A DNA stretch of 40,684 nucleotides from an uncultured Chloroflexota bacterium (GTDB lineage: Bacteria > Chloroflexota > Dehalococcoidia > Lucifugimonadales > GCA-002694895), in the NCBI GenBank assembly GCA_950054395.1, contig CATLOZ010000003.1, positions 1 to 40,684 of the forward strand, given 5' to 3'. The notes under the pieces were generated by a model. It was not told the origin of the DNA and ran no database searches. It saw only the letters and a program-made list of their open reading frames with translations. The position numbers and the translations under genes are program-made. Below are positions 8,053-15,719 of the stretch, one piece after another (position 1 is the stretch's first letter; each line of letters opens with the position of its first letter).

Positions 8053-8394
8053 TGAGGTGATCTGTAAGCCGAGTTCTGTAGTGATAAACACTGACGATCA
8101 TCTATCTAGGCTTATTGTTGCCAATAAGCTCAAGCGATCTACCCAAAGTACTTGAATACGGGATAATCCATTTCCTTCTATATGATCTTTCACCAGGTGG
8201 GGTTTACCATGCCTTTATTGTTACCAATAAAGCGGTGAGCTCTTACCTCACCTTTTCACCCTTACTATTATTAATAGCGGTATATTTTCTGTGGCACTTT
8301 CCTTCAAGTCACCTTGACCAGTCGTTAACTGGCACCTTTCCCATTGGAGCTCGGACTTTCCTCTATTAAAAATAGCGATCGTCCAATCACCTCA
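8053..8394 (-). ncRNA. rnpB: RNase P RNA, bacterial type A-like
   Basis: Read on the minus strand, the RNA begins TGAGGTGATTGGACGATCGC and ends with ACAGATCACCTCA, and the two ends pair as the P1 helix. The universally conserved block GAGGAAAGTCCGAGCTCC occupies 8346-8363. Other hallmarks are GGTGAGGTAAGAGCTCACCGC, GGTAAACCCCACCTGGTG, the GTGCCACAGAAAATATACCGC segment, and near the 3' end ACAGAACTCGGCTTACAG. This RNA is the catalytic subunit that removes 5' leaders from pre-tRNAs. The length of about 342 nt is normal. An open frame crossing it on the plus strand is a shadow and is not annotated. The 5' end faces the Fe-S carrier gene, and transcription runs toward nadC. Confidence 0.95.
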
Positions 8395-8405
8395 TCATAT
8401 ATATT

Positions 8406-8411
8406 ATTATA
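8406..8411 (-). promoter_or_regulatory. Possible -10 box of rnpB
   Basis: On the minus strand TATAAT lies about 11 bases upstream of the expected RNase P RNA 5' end, the right distance for a sigma-70-type -10 element. No convincing -35 hexamer is present 16-18 bases further upstream. The whole 8400-8468 spacer is almost pure A/T, so chance matches are likely. Confidence 0.3.
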
Positions 8412-8477
8412 ATATATTTTTGGAATAATATGGATTTATAAGTATAATAATAATATATATATAAATAATTGATAATT

Positions 8478-8846
8478 ATGATGAACAAACCATCTGTACA
8501 AAGAGATAATTCTGGAGCTTTAACCATAAAGATATCATCTGATGCAGTTAATCATATTAGAAGCTTTGGGAACCTTGAGGGTAAAAATAAAACTAATTTA
8601 AGGGTTGCAGTGAAAGGTGGAGGGTGTTCTGGATTAACTTATGTTTTAGAATTAGCTGAAAATCCTAGTGATAATGAAAAAGTTATTAGTGAGAATGGGA
8701 TGGAACTTTATGTTGATAAAAAATCATATATTTTTCTTGCTGGAACTACTTTGGAATATCAAGGCGGATTAAATGGTAAGGGCTTTGTTTTTCAAAATCC
8801 AAATGCTAAAACAACCTGCGGTTGTGGTACTTCTTTCTCGGTATAA
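8478..8846 (+). CDS. A-type iron-sulfur carrier protein (HesB/IscA/ErpA family)
   Basis: A small Fe-S scaffold or carrier of about 122 residues that hands clusters to apo-enzymes. The three ligand cysteines of the family are present: C50 in VKGGGCSGLTY, and C114 and C116 in KTTCGCGTSF at the C terminus. The central LYVDKKSYIFLAGTTLEY is also typical. Tandem ATGs occur at 8478 and 8481, and an upstream in-frame TTG at 8469 is unlikely to be used. The gene ends seven bases before ygfZ; both act in Fe-S cluster delivery, so a two-gene operon is likely. Whether it is closer to ErpA or IscA cannot be settled by eye. Confidence 0.92.
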   Translation: MMNKPSVQRDNSGALTIKISSDAVNHIRSFGNLEGKNKTNLRVAVKGGGCSGLTYVLELAENPSDNEKVISENGMELYVDKKSYIFLAGTTLEYQGGLNGKGFVFQNPNAKTTCGCGTSFSV

Positions 8847-8852
8847 TTATTT

Positions 8853-9824
8853 ATGAACTTAGCTGAATTAAATTTAAATGTACGAATATACACTCCTTCT
8901 AAATATAAGTTTATTGCTGTAAAAGGTAAAGATAGTATAGATTTACTAGATAGATTGACTACTAATGATCTGAAAAGTTTAAAATCAATGGAACATGCTT
9001 ATTCTCTGCTAGTGTCTCCAAAAGGCAGAATGATTGAAATGCTAAGTGTATTAAATTTAGAAGGACAAATTATTTTAGGATGTTCTGCAGATTCTTTAAA
9101 TAAAGTTTTAGAGTGGATAGATTTTTATACATTTGGAGAAGAAGTTGAAATTATTCTTGATCAAAAAGATTATCAGTCTAAAATTATGATTATGGGTGAA
9201 AATTCTATTTCATTTATCAATTTTATTTTCGGCATTGATATGTCACTATCTGAAGGAAAATCTATGTTTATTGCTTTAAACAAGCAACATTACGGAAGAA
9301 TTAAGCTTCTAATAGTAAATAAAAATTATTTTGATTTTGGTCATTATGAAATTTATGCTTCGAGAGAAGATGTTGATTATGTCTTGAAATTATTTAAGCA
9401 AAATAGGCATAATTTCAAATTTGTTGATTATTTAAATGATGATAAATTTAATAATTATAGAATTGTAAATAATTTAGCTGGATACCCTACAGAAATTAAT
9501 GAAAATTACAATCCTCTGGAAGCGGGTTTGAAAAAATATATTAACTTTAGTAAAGGATGCTATGTTGGGCAGGAAGTAATAGCTAGATTAGATACGTATT
9601 CTAAAGTTAAAAATAGATTAGTTTTAATTAAAAGTGATACTGAAGTAGATTCAGAATTAATTAATAAAGATAAGCATATTGGAAATATAACATCTTATAC
9701 TTCCCCTGATTTTTATAATGGTGATTATAAATTGGCTTATATAAGAAAAAGTTTTATTAAGGATATTGAGTCTGATTTTAATTTCATCAACAATACAGGT
9801 AGTGAGATAAAAGTTTATATTTAA
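8853..9824 (+). CDS. ygfZ: YgfZ/GcvT-domain folate-binding protein (Fe-S cluster assembly/repair)
   Basis: The 323-residue product is related to the T-protein of glycine cleavage. It carries the YgfZ signature KGCYVGQEVIARLDTYSKV, with the conserved cysteine at residue 236. The N-terminal part has DRLTTNDLKSL and SLLVSPKGRMIEML, as in folate-binding GcvT-like domains. YgfZ proteins (IBA57 in mitochondria) use tetrahydrofolate to support maturation or repair of certain Fe-S enzymes. Placement directly behind the A-type carrier gene supports that role. It is convergent with fabL, and the two ends overlap by four bases (9821-9824). Confidence 0.9.
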   Translation: MNLAELNLNVRIYTPSKYKFIAVKGKDSIDLLDRLTTNDLKSLKSMEHAYSLLVSPKGRMIEMLSVLNLEGQIILGCSADSLNKVLEWIDFYTFGEEVEIILDQKDYQSKIMIMGENSISFINFIFGIDMSLSEGKSMFIALNKQHYGRIKLLIVNKNYFDFGHYEIYASREDVDYVLKLFKQNRHNFKFVDYLNDDKFNNYRIVNNLAGYPTEINENYNPLEAGLKKYINFSKGCYVGQEVIARLDTYSKVKNRLVLIKSDTEVDSELINKDKHIGNITSYTSPDFYNGDYKLAYIRKSFIKDIESDFNFINNTGSEIKVYI

Positions 9825-10579
9825 ATTAGATTATATCCCCCATCTATTATTATAGTTTGCCCTTTAATCATTTCAGATTTTTTACTGCAAAGAAAAATTA
9901 CTAGATTTGCTATATCTGCTTTTGTTAAAGACCTTCCTGAAGGATTATTTAAAGAATCTGATATCATACTTTTTTTATTTGGAAAACTTTTTAAAGCGTC
10001 TGTTTCAACTAATCCTGCTGATATTGCATTTACATTTATCTTTTTCTCTGCAAATTCAACAGCTAAATATTTTGTTATTGCTTCTAATGCTGCTTTTGAT
10101 GTTCCTACTGAAAAATAATATGGTACAACTTTTGTTGAACCTAAACTCGAAATATTAACTATTGAGCCTCCATCTTTCATAAGTTTTGAAGCTGCAATAG
10201 AACAGAGCCAGGGGGCTCTTGCATTTATATTTAATGTCCATTCCCAATGCTTGGTTTCAAGTTCTGAAGCTAATTTTTGCACACCTGAAGCTGCATTGTT
10301 TATTAGATAATCCACTTTTTTATATTTGGAATTAATTTCTTTAAAGAAATCAATTATTTGTTGTTCTTCATTTAAATTACATTTTATGACATCACAATTA
10401 ACTCCATACTTTAATATTTCATCTTTAGTTTCCTTGGCTTCCTTGTGATGTCTTGTGTAATTAAATATTATATTTGAGCCCTGTTCGGCAAATTGTTGAC
10501 AAATTTTTTTTCCAATCCCTCTACTTCCCCCAGTTACGATTGCTATTTTTGCTTTGAACTCATTTGTTTGATTATTCAT
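9821..10579 (-). CDS. fabL: Enoyl-[acyl-carrier-protein] reductase III, FabL-type SDR
   Basis: A 252-residue short-chain dehydrogenase. It carries the Rossmann motif TGGSRGIGK, then NNAASGVQKLASELETKHWEW and NISSLGS. The active site is Y155-x6-K162 (YFSVGTSK), not the usual YxxxK, and this wider spacing is the mark of enoyl-ACP reductases. The block NNAASGV plus ETxHWxWTxNINA, then SKAALEAxTKYLAVE and TDALKxFPN, closely recalls Bacillus subtilis FabL from memory. It should reduce trans-2-enoyl-ACP with NADPH, the last step of each elongation cycle. It lies 35 bases downstream of fabG on the same strand, in a fatty-acid synthesis cluster, which supports the call. FabL is intrinsically resistant to triclosan in known cases. 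Confidence 0.85.
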   Translation of the reverse strand: MNNQTNEFKAKIAIVTGGSRGIGKKICQQFAEQGSNIIFNYTRHHKEAKETKDEILKYGVNCDVIKCNLNEEQQIIDFFKEINSKYKKVDYLINNAASGVQKLASELETKHWEWTLNINARAPWLCSIAASKLMKDGGSIVNISSLGSTKVVPYYFSVGTSKAALEAITKYLAVEFAEKKINVNAISAGLVETDALKSFPNKKSMISDSLNNPSGRSLTKADIANLVIFLCSKKSEMIKGQTIIIDGGYNLI

Positions 10580-10614
10580 AATATGTTAATCATTGTAGTT
10601 TTATAATTGATAGG

Positions 10615-11364
10615 CTAAATTGCCATTCCTCCATCAACACTGATTACTTGTCCAGTTATATATTTTGCTTTTTCAGAACATAAAAAACTTGCAAGGTAAG
10701 CTATATCTTCTACTTCTCCAAAGTGTCCTTGAGGTATCCATTGCATTATAGTATCTTTTTGTTCTTGTTTTAAAACATCAACAGTTTCAGTGTTTATATA
10801 TCCAGGAGTTATTGTATTTACTGTAATATTTCTGGTTGCAACTTCTTTAGCTAAAGATTTTGTAAATCCCATCATTCCAGCTTTGGAAGAAGCATAATTT
10901 ACCTGACCTATGTTACCTCGGATACCTACAACTGAACCTATATTTAATATTCTTCCCCATTTCCTTTTCAACATAGATTTTATTGCAGGTTTTGAACAAT
11001 AAAAAATACTGTCTAAATTAGTCCTTAAAACCCTGTCCCAAGCTTCATCTGACATTCTGATTAATAGATTGTCATCAATTATTCCTGCATTGTTCACTAA
11101 TATATCCAAGTTCCCAAAAGTTGCAATAGATTCTTGGACTATAAGACTGCAATCATCTTTGTTACTAACATCCCCTTTCAATATTATTGATTTAACATTG
11201 TATTCATTAATTAATTCGTTGGAGATTTCCTCAGCTTCTTTTTTAGATTTATTATAATTTATAGCTACATTGACTCCTTGTTTGGCTAATTCAATAGAAA
11301 TAGCTCTTCCTATACCTTTTGATGCCCCAGTAATTAAAGCATTTTTATTTTTTGTATTATTCAT
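10615..11364 (-). CDS. fabG: 3-oxoacyl-[acyl-carrier-protein] reductase
   Basis: The 249-residue SDR has TGASKGIGR for NADPH binding, NNAGIIDDNLLIRM, and the catalytic triad S144 (NIGSVVG), Y157 and K161 (YASSK). It ends in ITGQVISVDGGMAI. This is a textbook FabG and reduces 3-ketoacyl-ACP to the (R)-3-hydroxyacyl-ACP. Its ATG lies inside the 3' end of plsX (8-base overlap), indicating translational coupling. FabL follows after a 35-base gap. Confidence 0.96.
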   Translation of the reverse strand: MNNTKNKNALITGASKGIGRAISIELAKQGVNVAINYNKSKKEAEEISNELINEYNVKSIILKGDVSNKDDCSLIVQESIATFGNLDILVNNAGIIDDNLLIRMSDEAWDRVLRTNLDSIFYCSKPAIKSMLKRKWGRILNIGSVVGIRGNIGQVNYASSKAGMMGFTKSLAKEVATRNITVNTITPGYINTETVDVLKQEQKDTIMQWIPQGHFGEVEDIAYLASFLCSEKAKYITGQVISVDGGMAI

Positions 11365-12394
11365 TATTATTATTTATTTTGTAATTTTTCAATTCTTTAT
11401 TCATTTCATTTATTAAATCATTTTCTATCCAGATAATAATACTTTTTATAGCATTGATTATAGTTTTATGTGTGGCTTTTCCGTGACCTAATGCAGCAAT
11501 GCCATTTACTCCAAATAGAGGGGCAGCACCATATGTTTCTCCAACATTGAATAAATTTAAGGCTTTTGTAGATATTACATTCAGTAAATCTTCAGAAATT
11601 TTATTTTGCAATTCCTCATATAGAAAATGTTCAATTAAATCTCCAGAGGATTCTAAGGTTTTTAATAATATATTCCCTACAAAGCCATCACAAACAACCA
11701 CTTCAGCTTTATTATGGAATAAGTCTTGAGGTTCAATATTTCCTATGAAATTAAGATTTGTATTTTTAAGTAAATCATAAGTATCTCTTATTAATTTATT
11801 ACCTTTACCTTCTTCTGAACCTACATTTAATATCCCTATTCTTGGATTGCTGATATTGAATGTTAGTTTTGCATATACAGTTCCAAGTACAGCAAAAGTA
11901 ACTAATTGAGATGGTTTGCAATCTATATTTGCTCCGATATCAAGTACAAGTGTATTGGGGGAATTCCCAATTATTGGGCCACCTACTGTAGGTCTTTCTA
12001 TCCCTTTAATGATACCCATTTTAAGGGCACATGCAGCCATTGAAGCACCAGTTGAACCCATAGAGATTAATCCATCAGCTTGACCATTTTTAACCAAATA
12101 AGCACTTATAACTATAGATGCTTTAGGGTTTTTCTTTAATGCTATAACTGGTTGATCTCCATCTTTGATGACCCCTTCTGAAGGTATTATTGTGATTCTA
12201 TTAGTTTCTATAGATTCTAATGCTTCTGGGCCTAGTTGACTTAATGAATTTTTTATTTGTATTTCGTCTCCTACAAGTAAAATATTAATCTTATTGTTAT
12301 TTTGTATGGATAATACAGCACCTTTGATGATTTCAAATGGTGCATTGTCTCCTCCCATTGCATCAATTGCTAAATTTATGGTTTTATCTACCAA
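11357..12394 (-). CDS. plsX: Phosphate acyltransferase PlsX
   Basis: This 345-residue enzyme converts acyl-ACP and phosphate to acyl-phosphate, the donor for PlsY in phospholipid synthesis. It begins with the signature AIDAMGGDNAPFEIIKGAV. Further family blocks are KDGDQPVIALKKNPKASIV, then GLISMGSTGASMAACAL, ERPTVGGP, NVGSEEGKGN, VVCDGFVGNILLK and AAPLFGVNGIAALGHG. It is a peripheral membrane protein in other bacteria. plsX overlaps fabG, the classic plsX-fab arrangement. In many bacteria rpmF and yceD sit immediately upstream of plsX on the same strand; here they lie divergently on the other side of the dehydratase pair. Confidence 0.97.
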   Translation of the reverse strand: MVDKTINLAIDAMGGDNAPFEIIKGAVLSIQNNNKINILLVGDEIQIKNSLSQLGPEALESIETNRITIIPSEGVIKDGDQPVIALKKNPKASIVISAYLVKNGQADGLISMGSTGASMAACALKMGIIKGIERPTVGGPIIGNSPNTLVLDIGANIDCKPSQLVTFAVLGTVYAKLTFNISNPRIGILNVGSEEGKGNKLIRDTYDLLKNTNLNFIGNIEPQDLFHNKAEVVVCDGFVGNILLKTLESSGDLIEHFLYEELQNKISEDLLNVISTKALNLFNVGETYGAAPLFGVNGIAALGHGKATHKTIINAIKSIIIWIENDLINEMNKELKNYKINNNNE

Positions 12395-12439
12395 GATTAT
12401 TTCCTTATTTTTAATATAAGTATTTTTACGAATGATATA

Positions 12440-12832
12440 TCAAAATTCGATTATAGCGAAGCCCTTTATGGCCTCTGTTCCATTACTTTTCTGAACTACC
12501 AAATCAATTTTCAATTTATTATCTTCATTTTTAATCACTTCGCCATATGTGGTTATTTCTTCATTCATATAAACAGGTGCTTTGAATTTTATGTCTATTG
12601 AACTCTTTGATAGCCATAAATCACCATATTCAGCAAATAACATTTCAGATAGAATTCCGCCTATCATCATCCCGTGAGCAATAGTGTTTTCAAATATACT
12701 TTTCTTAGCAAATGATTCATCTAAATGTATAGGATTTAAATCTCCGCTGGCTTTGGCATAATTATTAACATTTGATTGTATTATTTTATTTTTTATGGAT
12801 TTTAATTTATATCCGCATGAAAATTTATTCAT
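12440..12832 (-). CDS. MaoC-like (R)-3-hydroxyacyl-ACP dehydratase, catalytic subunit (HadB-like)
   Basis: A 130-residue hot-dog protein of the MaoC/R-hydratase type. The hydratase motif is clear: NYAKASGDLNPIHLDESFA, with D31 and H36 as the catalytic pair, followed by IAHGMMIGGILSEML and the C-terminal strands FKAPVYMNEEITTYGEV. Its start overlaps the stop of the preceding gene by four bases, so it is translationally coupled to the second hot-dog protein. In mycobacteria the FAS-II dehydratase is a heterodimer of exactly such proteins (HadAB/HadBC). The fab-cluster context and the lack of a fabZ here suggest the same role. A stand-alone (R)-enoyl-CoA hydratase is the alternative. Confidence 0.8.
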   Translation of the reverse strand: MNKFSCGYKLKSIKNKIIQSNVNNYAKASGDLNPIHLDESFAKKSIFENTIAHGMMIGGILSEMLFAEYGDLWLSKSSIDIKFKAPVYMNEEITTYGEVIKNEDNKLKIDLVVQKSNGTEAIKGFAIIEF

Positions 12833-13221
12833 CTTTCTTTTTGTACTAATAAATTTGCTATTGATTCACAATAACTATTTTTGTTCTGATCATAAATATT
12901 GATTTTCAGTGTTAAAATTCGATTTCCGCCTCTTATGGTATTTTTAGTTATTTTAGCTATTGTATGGATTTTGGAATTTTGTAATATAGGCATAGAATTA
13001 GTTGTTTTTTGAGAAAGATGTATTGTCCCTTCAGGTAATTCAAATAATTTGAATATTTCCCCAAAAATTATTGCAGTTGGAAATAATTTGGGTGCAAATT
13101 GTGTTTTTAGACTAGTATTATTATGGCTCATACTTTTCATGTAATTATTTAATATGTTTTTGCTTAGAAATATTTCAGAGTCAAGTAATATTTCGTCAGG
13201 TTGTAGAAGACTTAATTTCAT
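12829..13221 (-). CDS. Hot-dog fold partner subunit of MaoC-type dehydratase (HadA-like)
   Basis: The 130-residue protein lacks the D-x4-H hydratase motif. It has the N-terminal MaoC-like layout: FLSKNILNNYMKSMSH, then FAPKLFPTAIIFGEIFKLFELPEGTIHLSQ, then the strand-rich TIRGGNRILTLKINIYDQNKN. The run GTIHLSQ and the strands RILTLKINIYDQ resemble the non-catalytic half of two-domain MaoC proteins and mycobacterial HadA/HadC. It is the first gene of the leftward hadA-hadB-plsX-fabG-fabL run and overlaps hadB by ATGA. In HadAB-type enzymes this subunit holds the long acyl chain; that role is inferred here from fold, length and neighbour only. Confidence 0.65.
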   Translation of the reverse strand: MKLSLLQPDEILLDSEIFLSKNILNNYMKSMSHNNTSLKTQFAPKLFPTAIIFGEIFKLFELPEGTIHLSQKTTNSMPILQNSKIHTIAKITKNTIRGGNRILTLKINIYDQNKNSYCESIANLLVQKER

Positions 13222-13279
13222 TTAAATGATTTAATATTTGTAAATTTAAATTATATATTATCTTAATTTCAGGTAACAA

Positions 13280-13675
13280 ATGTACTATAACGTAGCTAGT
13301 TTAAACAATGAAAAGATAGGAAGTAATCGTGAATGGTTAATAGAATCAGTTAATTTAAAATATTCTGATTTAGGTTTAGTGAAAATTAAATCTGGAAATT
13401 TTAATTTAATTAAAATCGATAAAGGTGTTTGGATAGAGGGATCATTGAAAATAGTTATAAATATGGATTGTATAAGATGTTTAAGTCAATTAGATGTTTG
13501 TATGGATATTAATATAGATGAAGAATATAGATATGATTATTTTATGGATGATACAGTTGACGATAATTTCATCATAGATGATTCTAATCATTTAAGCTTA
13601 AAAGAGTGCTTGAGAGAATATATTTTTGTTACGTCTCCCATGAAACCTGTTTGTAATAAAATATGTAAATTATGA
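13280..13675 (+). CDS. YceD/DUF177 family protein
   Basis: A 131-residue DUF177 (YceD) protein. This family lies directly upstream of rpmF across bacteria and in some has been linked to 23S rRNA accumulation. The family block CIRCLSQLDVCMDINIDEEY (two Cys) and the acidic middle are present, as is LKECLREYIFVTSPMKPVCNKICK near the end. Usually the tail continues into a second small Cys-rich knuckle with a CPxCG-type motif and a final NLN-like tail. Here a TGA follows CKL, so the tail is about 15-20 residues short. The gene is divergent from hadA across 58 bp, and an AGGTAA lies before the ATG. Confidence 0.8.
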   Translation: MYYNVASLNNEKIGSNREWLIESVNLKYSDLGLVKIKSGNFNLIKIDKGVWIEGSLKIVINMDCIRCLSQLDVCMDINIDEEYRYDYFMDDTVDDNFIIDDSNHLSLKECLREYIFVTSPMKPVCNKICKL

Positions 13676-13733
13676 TTTGATAAATAGTTTGTTAAACTTG
13701 TTATTTAATGTAATATGTATTTTGGATTTAAAT

Positions 13734-13919
13734 ATGTCACCAGTACCTAAGAAAAAAACATCCCGAAAAAGAAAAAAAGACAGAGCTTCTCATTTTGGTA
13801 TTAAAAATGTACCATTGACAAAATGTAAGGAACCTAGCTGTGGGGCTTATATAGTGCCACATGCTGTTTGTCCTGAATGTGGGATGTATAAAGAAAGACA
13901 AGTATTAGATATTAAGTAA
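13734..13919 (+). CDS. rpmF: 50S ribosomal protein L32
   Basis: I start this 61-residue ribosomal protein at ATG 13734, where MSPVPKKKTSRKRKKDRASH is the standard L32 N terminus. The longer open frame from TTG 13677 only adds a hydrophobic stretch unlike any L32. The zinc ribbon is intact with four cysteines: KCKEPSCGAYIVPHAVCPEC. L32 sits near the peptidyl-transferase end of the large subunit. The yceD-rpmF-fab order is conserved in many bacteria and couples ribosome and lipid synthesis genes. fabD begins four bases after the stop. Confidence 0.97.
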   Translation: MSPVPKKKTSRKRKKDRASHFGIKNVPLTKCKEPSCGAYIVPHAVCPECGMYKERQVLDIK

Positions 13920-13923
13920 TATT

Positions 13924-14871
13924 ATGACAAACATTACGCAATCAAATAAATATGATTCCGGAATATCTTTTGTTTTCCCTGGACAAGGGAGTCAAAAAGT
14001 AGGAATGGGAAAAGATTTACTTGAATTTAAAACTTCAAAAGATATTTTTGATAGAGTAGATAATGCATTGGGTCGAAAATTAAGTTCAATTATATTTGAT
14101 GGGCCTGATGATAATTTGATGCAAACCTATAACGCACAACCAGCAATAATGACAGTTAGTATTGCTTGTTATGAAGCTATGAAAGAAAGATGTTCTAATG
14201 ATTTTCCAAGTCCTAAATATGTTGCCGGTCATAGTTTGGGAGAATATACATCTTTATATGTCTCAGGAGTTTTAGATCTTGAGGAAACTGCAAAATTAGT
14301 TTCTTTAAGAGGAAAACTTATGCAGGAAGCATGTGAAAAAAATCCAGGTACAATGGCTGCTATTATTGGGTTAGATGAGCAATCAGTATATGAGATAAGT
14401 AGACAAACCGGAACATATGTTTCTAATATTAATACTGATAGTCAAACAGTAATTAGTGGTAATAAAAGTGCAGTAGCTTCAGCAGTAGATTTAGCTACAT
14501 CGAGAGGTGCTAAGAGAGCGATCCCTCTAAAAGTTGCGGGAGCATTCCATTCTGATTTGATGAAACCAGCAGCTGAAGAATTGAAAAACTATATGAATGA
14601 TTTGGATTTTAAAGATCCTTTAATTCCAATTGTTGCAAATTGCACAGCTACTCCATTGACATCCGTTAGTGAAATAAAAGAAGAATTGATAAATCAAATA
14701 TGTAACTGTGTGGATTGGAATAGAAGTGTGAAATTTATGATAAACTCTGGTGTCAATTCTTTTGTAGAATTTGGTTATGGAGGAGTTTTAGGTAATATGA
14801 TTAAAAGAATTAGTTCTGAATCTGCAATAATATCTATTGATACAACAGAATCAATGAATTGTAATATTTAA
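13924..14871 (+). CDS. fabD: Malonyl-CoA:ACP transacylase
   Basis: This 315-residue enzyme loads malonyl groups onto ACP. It has FVFPGQGSQKVGMGKDL at the N terminus, the nucleophile S104 in AGHSLGEYTSL, H209 in AGAFHSDLMKPA, and VEFGYGGVLGNMIKR at the end. The length and motif order are those of stand-alone FabD, with no fused domains. It sits between rpmF and nusB in a rightward cluster that also holds acpP. No fabH or fabF follows in the window. Confidence 0.97.
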   Translation: MTNITQSNKYDSGISFVFPGQGSQKVGMGKDLLEFKTSKDIFDRVDNALGRKLSSIIFDGPDDNLMQTYNAQPAIMTVSIACYEAMKERCSNDFPSPKYVAGHSLGEYTSLYVSGVLDLEETAKLVSLRGKLMQEACEKNPGTMAAIIGLDEQSVYEISRQTGTYVSNINTDSQTVISGNKSAVASAVDLATSRGAKRAIPLKVAGAFHSDLMKPAAEELKNYMNDLDFKDPLIPIVANCTATPLTSVSEIKEELINQICNCVDWNRSVKFMINSGVNSFVEFGYGGVLGNMIKRISSESAIISIDTTESMNCNI

Positions 14872-14875
14872 ATTT

Positions 14876-15346
14876 ATGATTCAAAGAAAACATTTCCCTT
14901 ATAATCGTAGTTATTCAAGAATTTTAGCTTTGCAATATCTATATAGAGAAGAATTTTTGACATCTAATGATAAATTAAAAATCAACTTGGAACAGGCTAC
15001 AATTATCTTAGATGAACTAAAAATTGATGGATTTAAAAGTGATATCTCAAATTACAATGATTTAGATATTAAATATGCAAATGAGATTTTAACCGGCGTT
15101 CAAGCGGAAAAAAATGAAATTGATTCGTTAATTCAGCATTATGCTCCTTCTTTTCCATTGAAACAAGTAGCAATAATTGATAAAAATATTTTAAGAATAT
15201 GTATTTATGAAATAAAATTTAATGAATTAAATCCTAGCATTGCAATGGATGAAGCTATAGAAATAGCTAAAGTTTTTGGATCTGATAAATCTGGTGCGTT
15301 TATTAATGGGGTAATTGATTCATTTGTACAAAATGATAAGATATAA
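14876..15346 (+). CDS. nusB: Transcription antitermination factor NusB
   Basis: The 156-residue all-helical product has the NusB blocks YSRILALQYLYREEF at the N terminus and VAIIDKNILRICIYEI. The C-terminal PSIAMDEAIEIAKVFGSDKSGAFINGVID is close to the family consensus. NusB with NusE binds boxA RNA and allows processive transcription of rRNA operons. It begins four bases after fabD and is followed after 21 bases by acpP, so it appears to be translated from the same messenger as the lipid genes. Confidence 0.93.
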   Translation: MIQRKHFPYNRSYSRILALQYLYREEFLTSNDKLKINLEQATIILDELKIDGFKSDISNYNDLDIKYANEILTGVQAEKNEIDSLIQHYAPSFPLKQVAIIDKNILRICIYEIKFNELNPSIAMDEAIEIAKVFGSDKSGAFINGVIDSFVQNDKI

Positions 15347-15367
15347 ATAGTATTATAAGGAGTGAAT

Positions 15368-15619
15368 ATGAGTTTAGAAGATAAAGTAAAAAATATAGTT
15401 GCTGATAAATTAGGAGTTGAAGAAGATAAAGTTGTTCTTTCAGCTTCTTTTATGAATGATTTGGATGCAGATTCCCTGGATTTAGTAGAATTAATAATGG
15501 CTTTTGAAGAAGAATTTAGTACAGATGACTCGCCAGTTGAAATTTCAGATGAGGACGCAGAGAATATTACGACAGTTCAAAAAGCTTTAGATTTTTTAAC
15601 TAAGAAAGGTATATCTTGA
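15368..15619 (+). CDS. acpP: Acyl carrier protein
   Basis: An 83-residue acidic ACP. The 4'-phosphopantetheine attachment serine is S36 in [19 protein letters not shown], at the same residue number as in E. coli. ATG 15368 is chosen because AAGGAG at 15357-15362 lies five bases upstream, which is ideal; the in-frame GTG at 15362 overlaps that site and is rejected. It carries all intermediates made by FabD, FabG, the dehydratase and FabL. A 100-bp A/T-rich spacer separates it from ftsK. Confidence 0.97.
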   Translation: MSLEDKVKNIVADKLGVEEDKVVLSASFMNDLDADSLDLVELIMAFEEEFSTDDSPVEISDEDAENITTVQKALDFLTKKGIS

Positions 15620-15719
15620 AAAATTATATTTTTTATTAATATAATTAACCTTTGAATAAATGGTAATTTCAGATTAAATTCTCTATCATTCATACATAAA
15701 TCAAAGAACTTAAGATGTT

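Noticed and set aside
8115-8369. Open frame of 84 codons on the plus strand
   Set aside because: It is the antisense of RNase P RNA; the sequence is constrained by the RNA fold, not by coding.
13677-13733. N-terminal extension of L32 from TTG 13677
   Set aside because: The added residues are hydrophobic and unlike any L32; ATG 13734 gives the normal start.
15622-15646. AATTATAT/ATATAATT hairpin after acpP as a terminator
   Set aside because: The stem has only A-T pairs and no T-run follows, so it is too weak to call.
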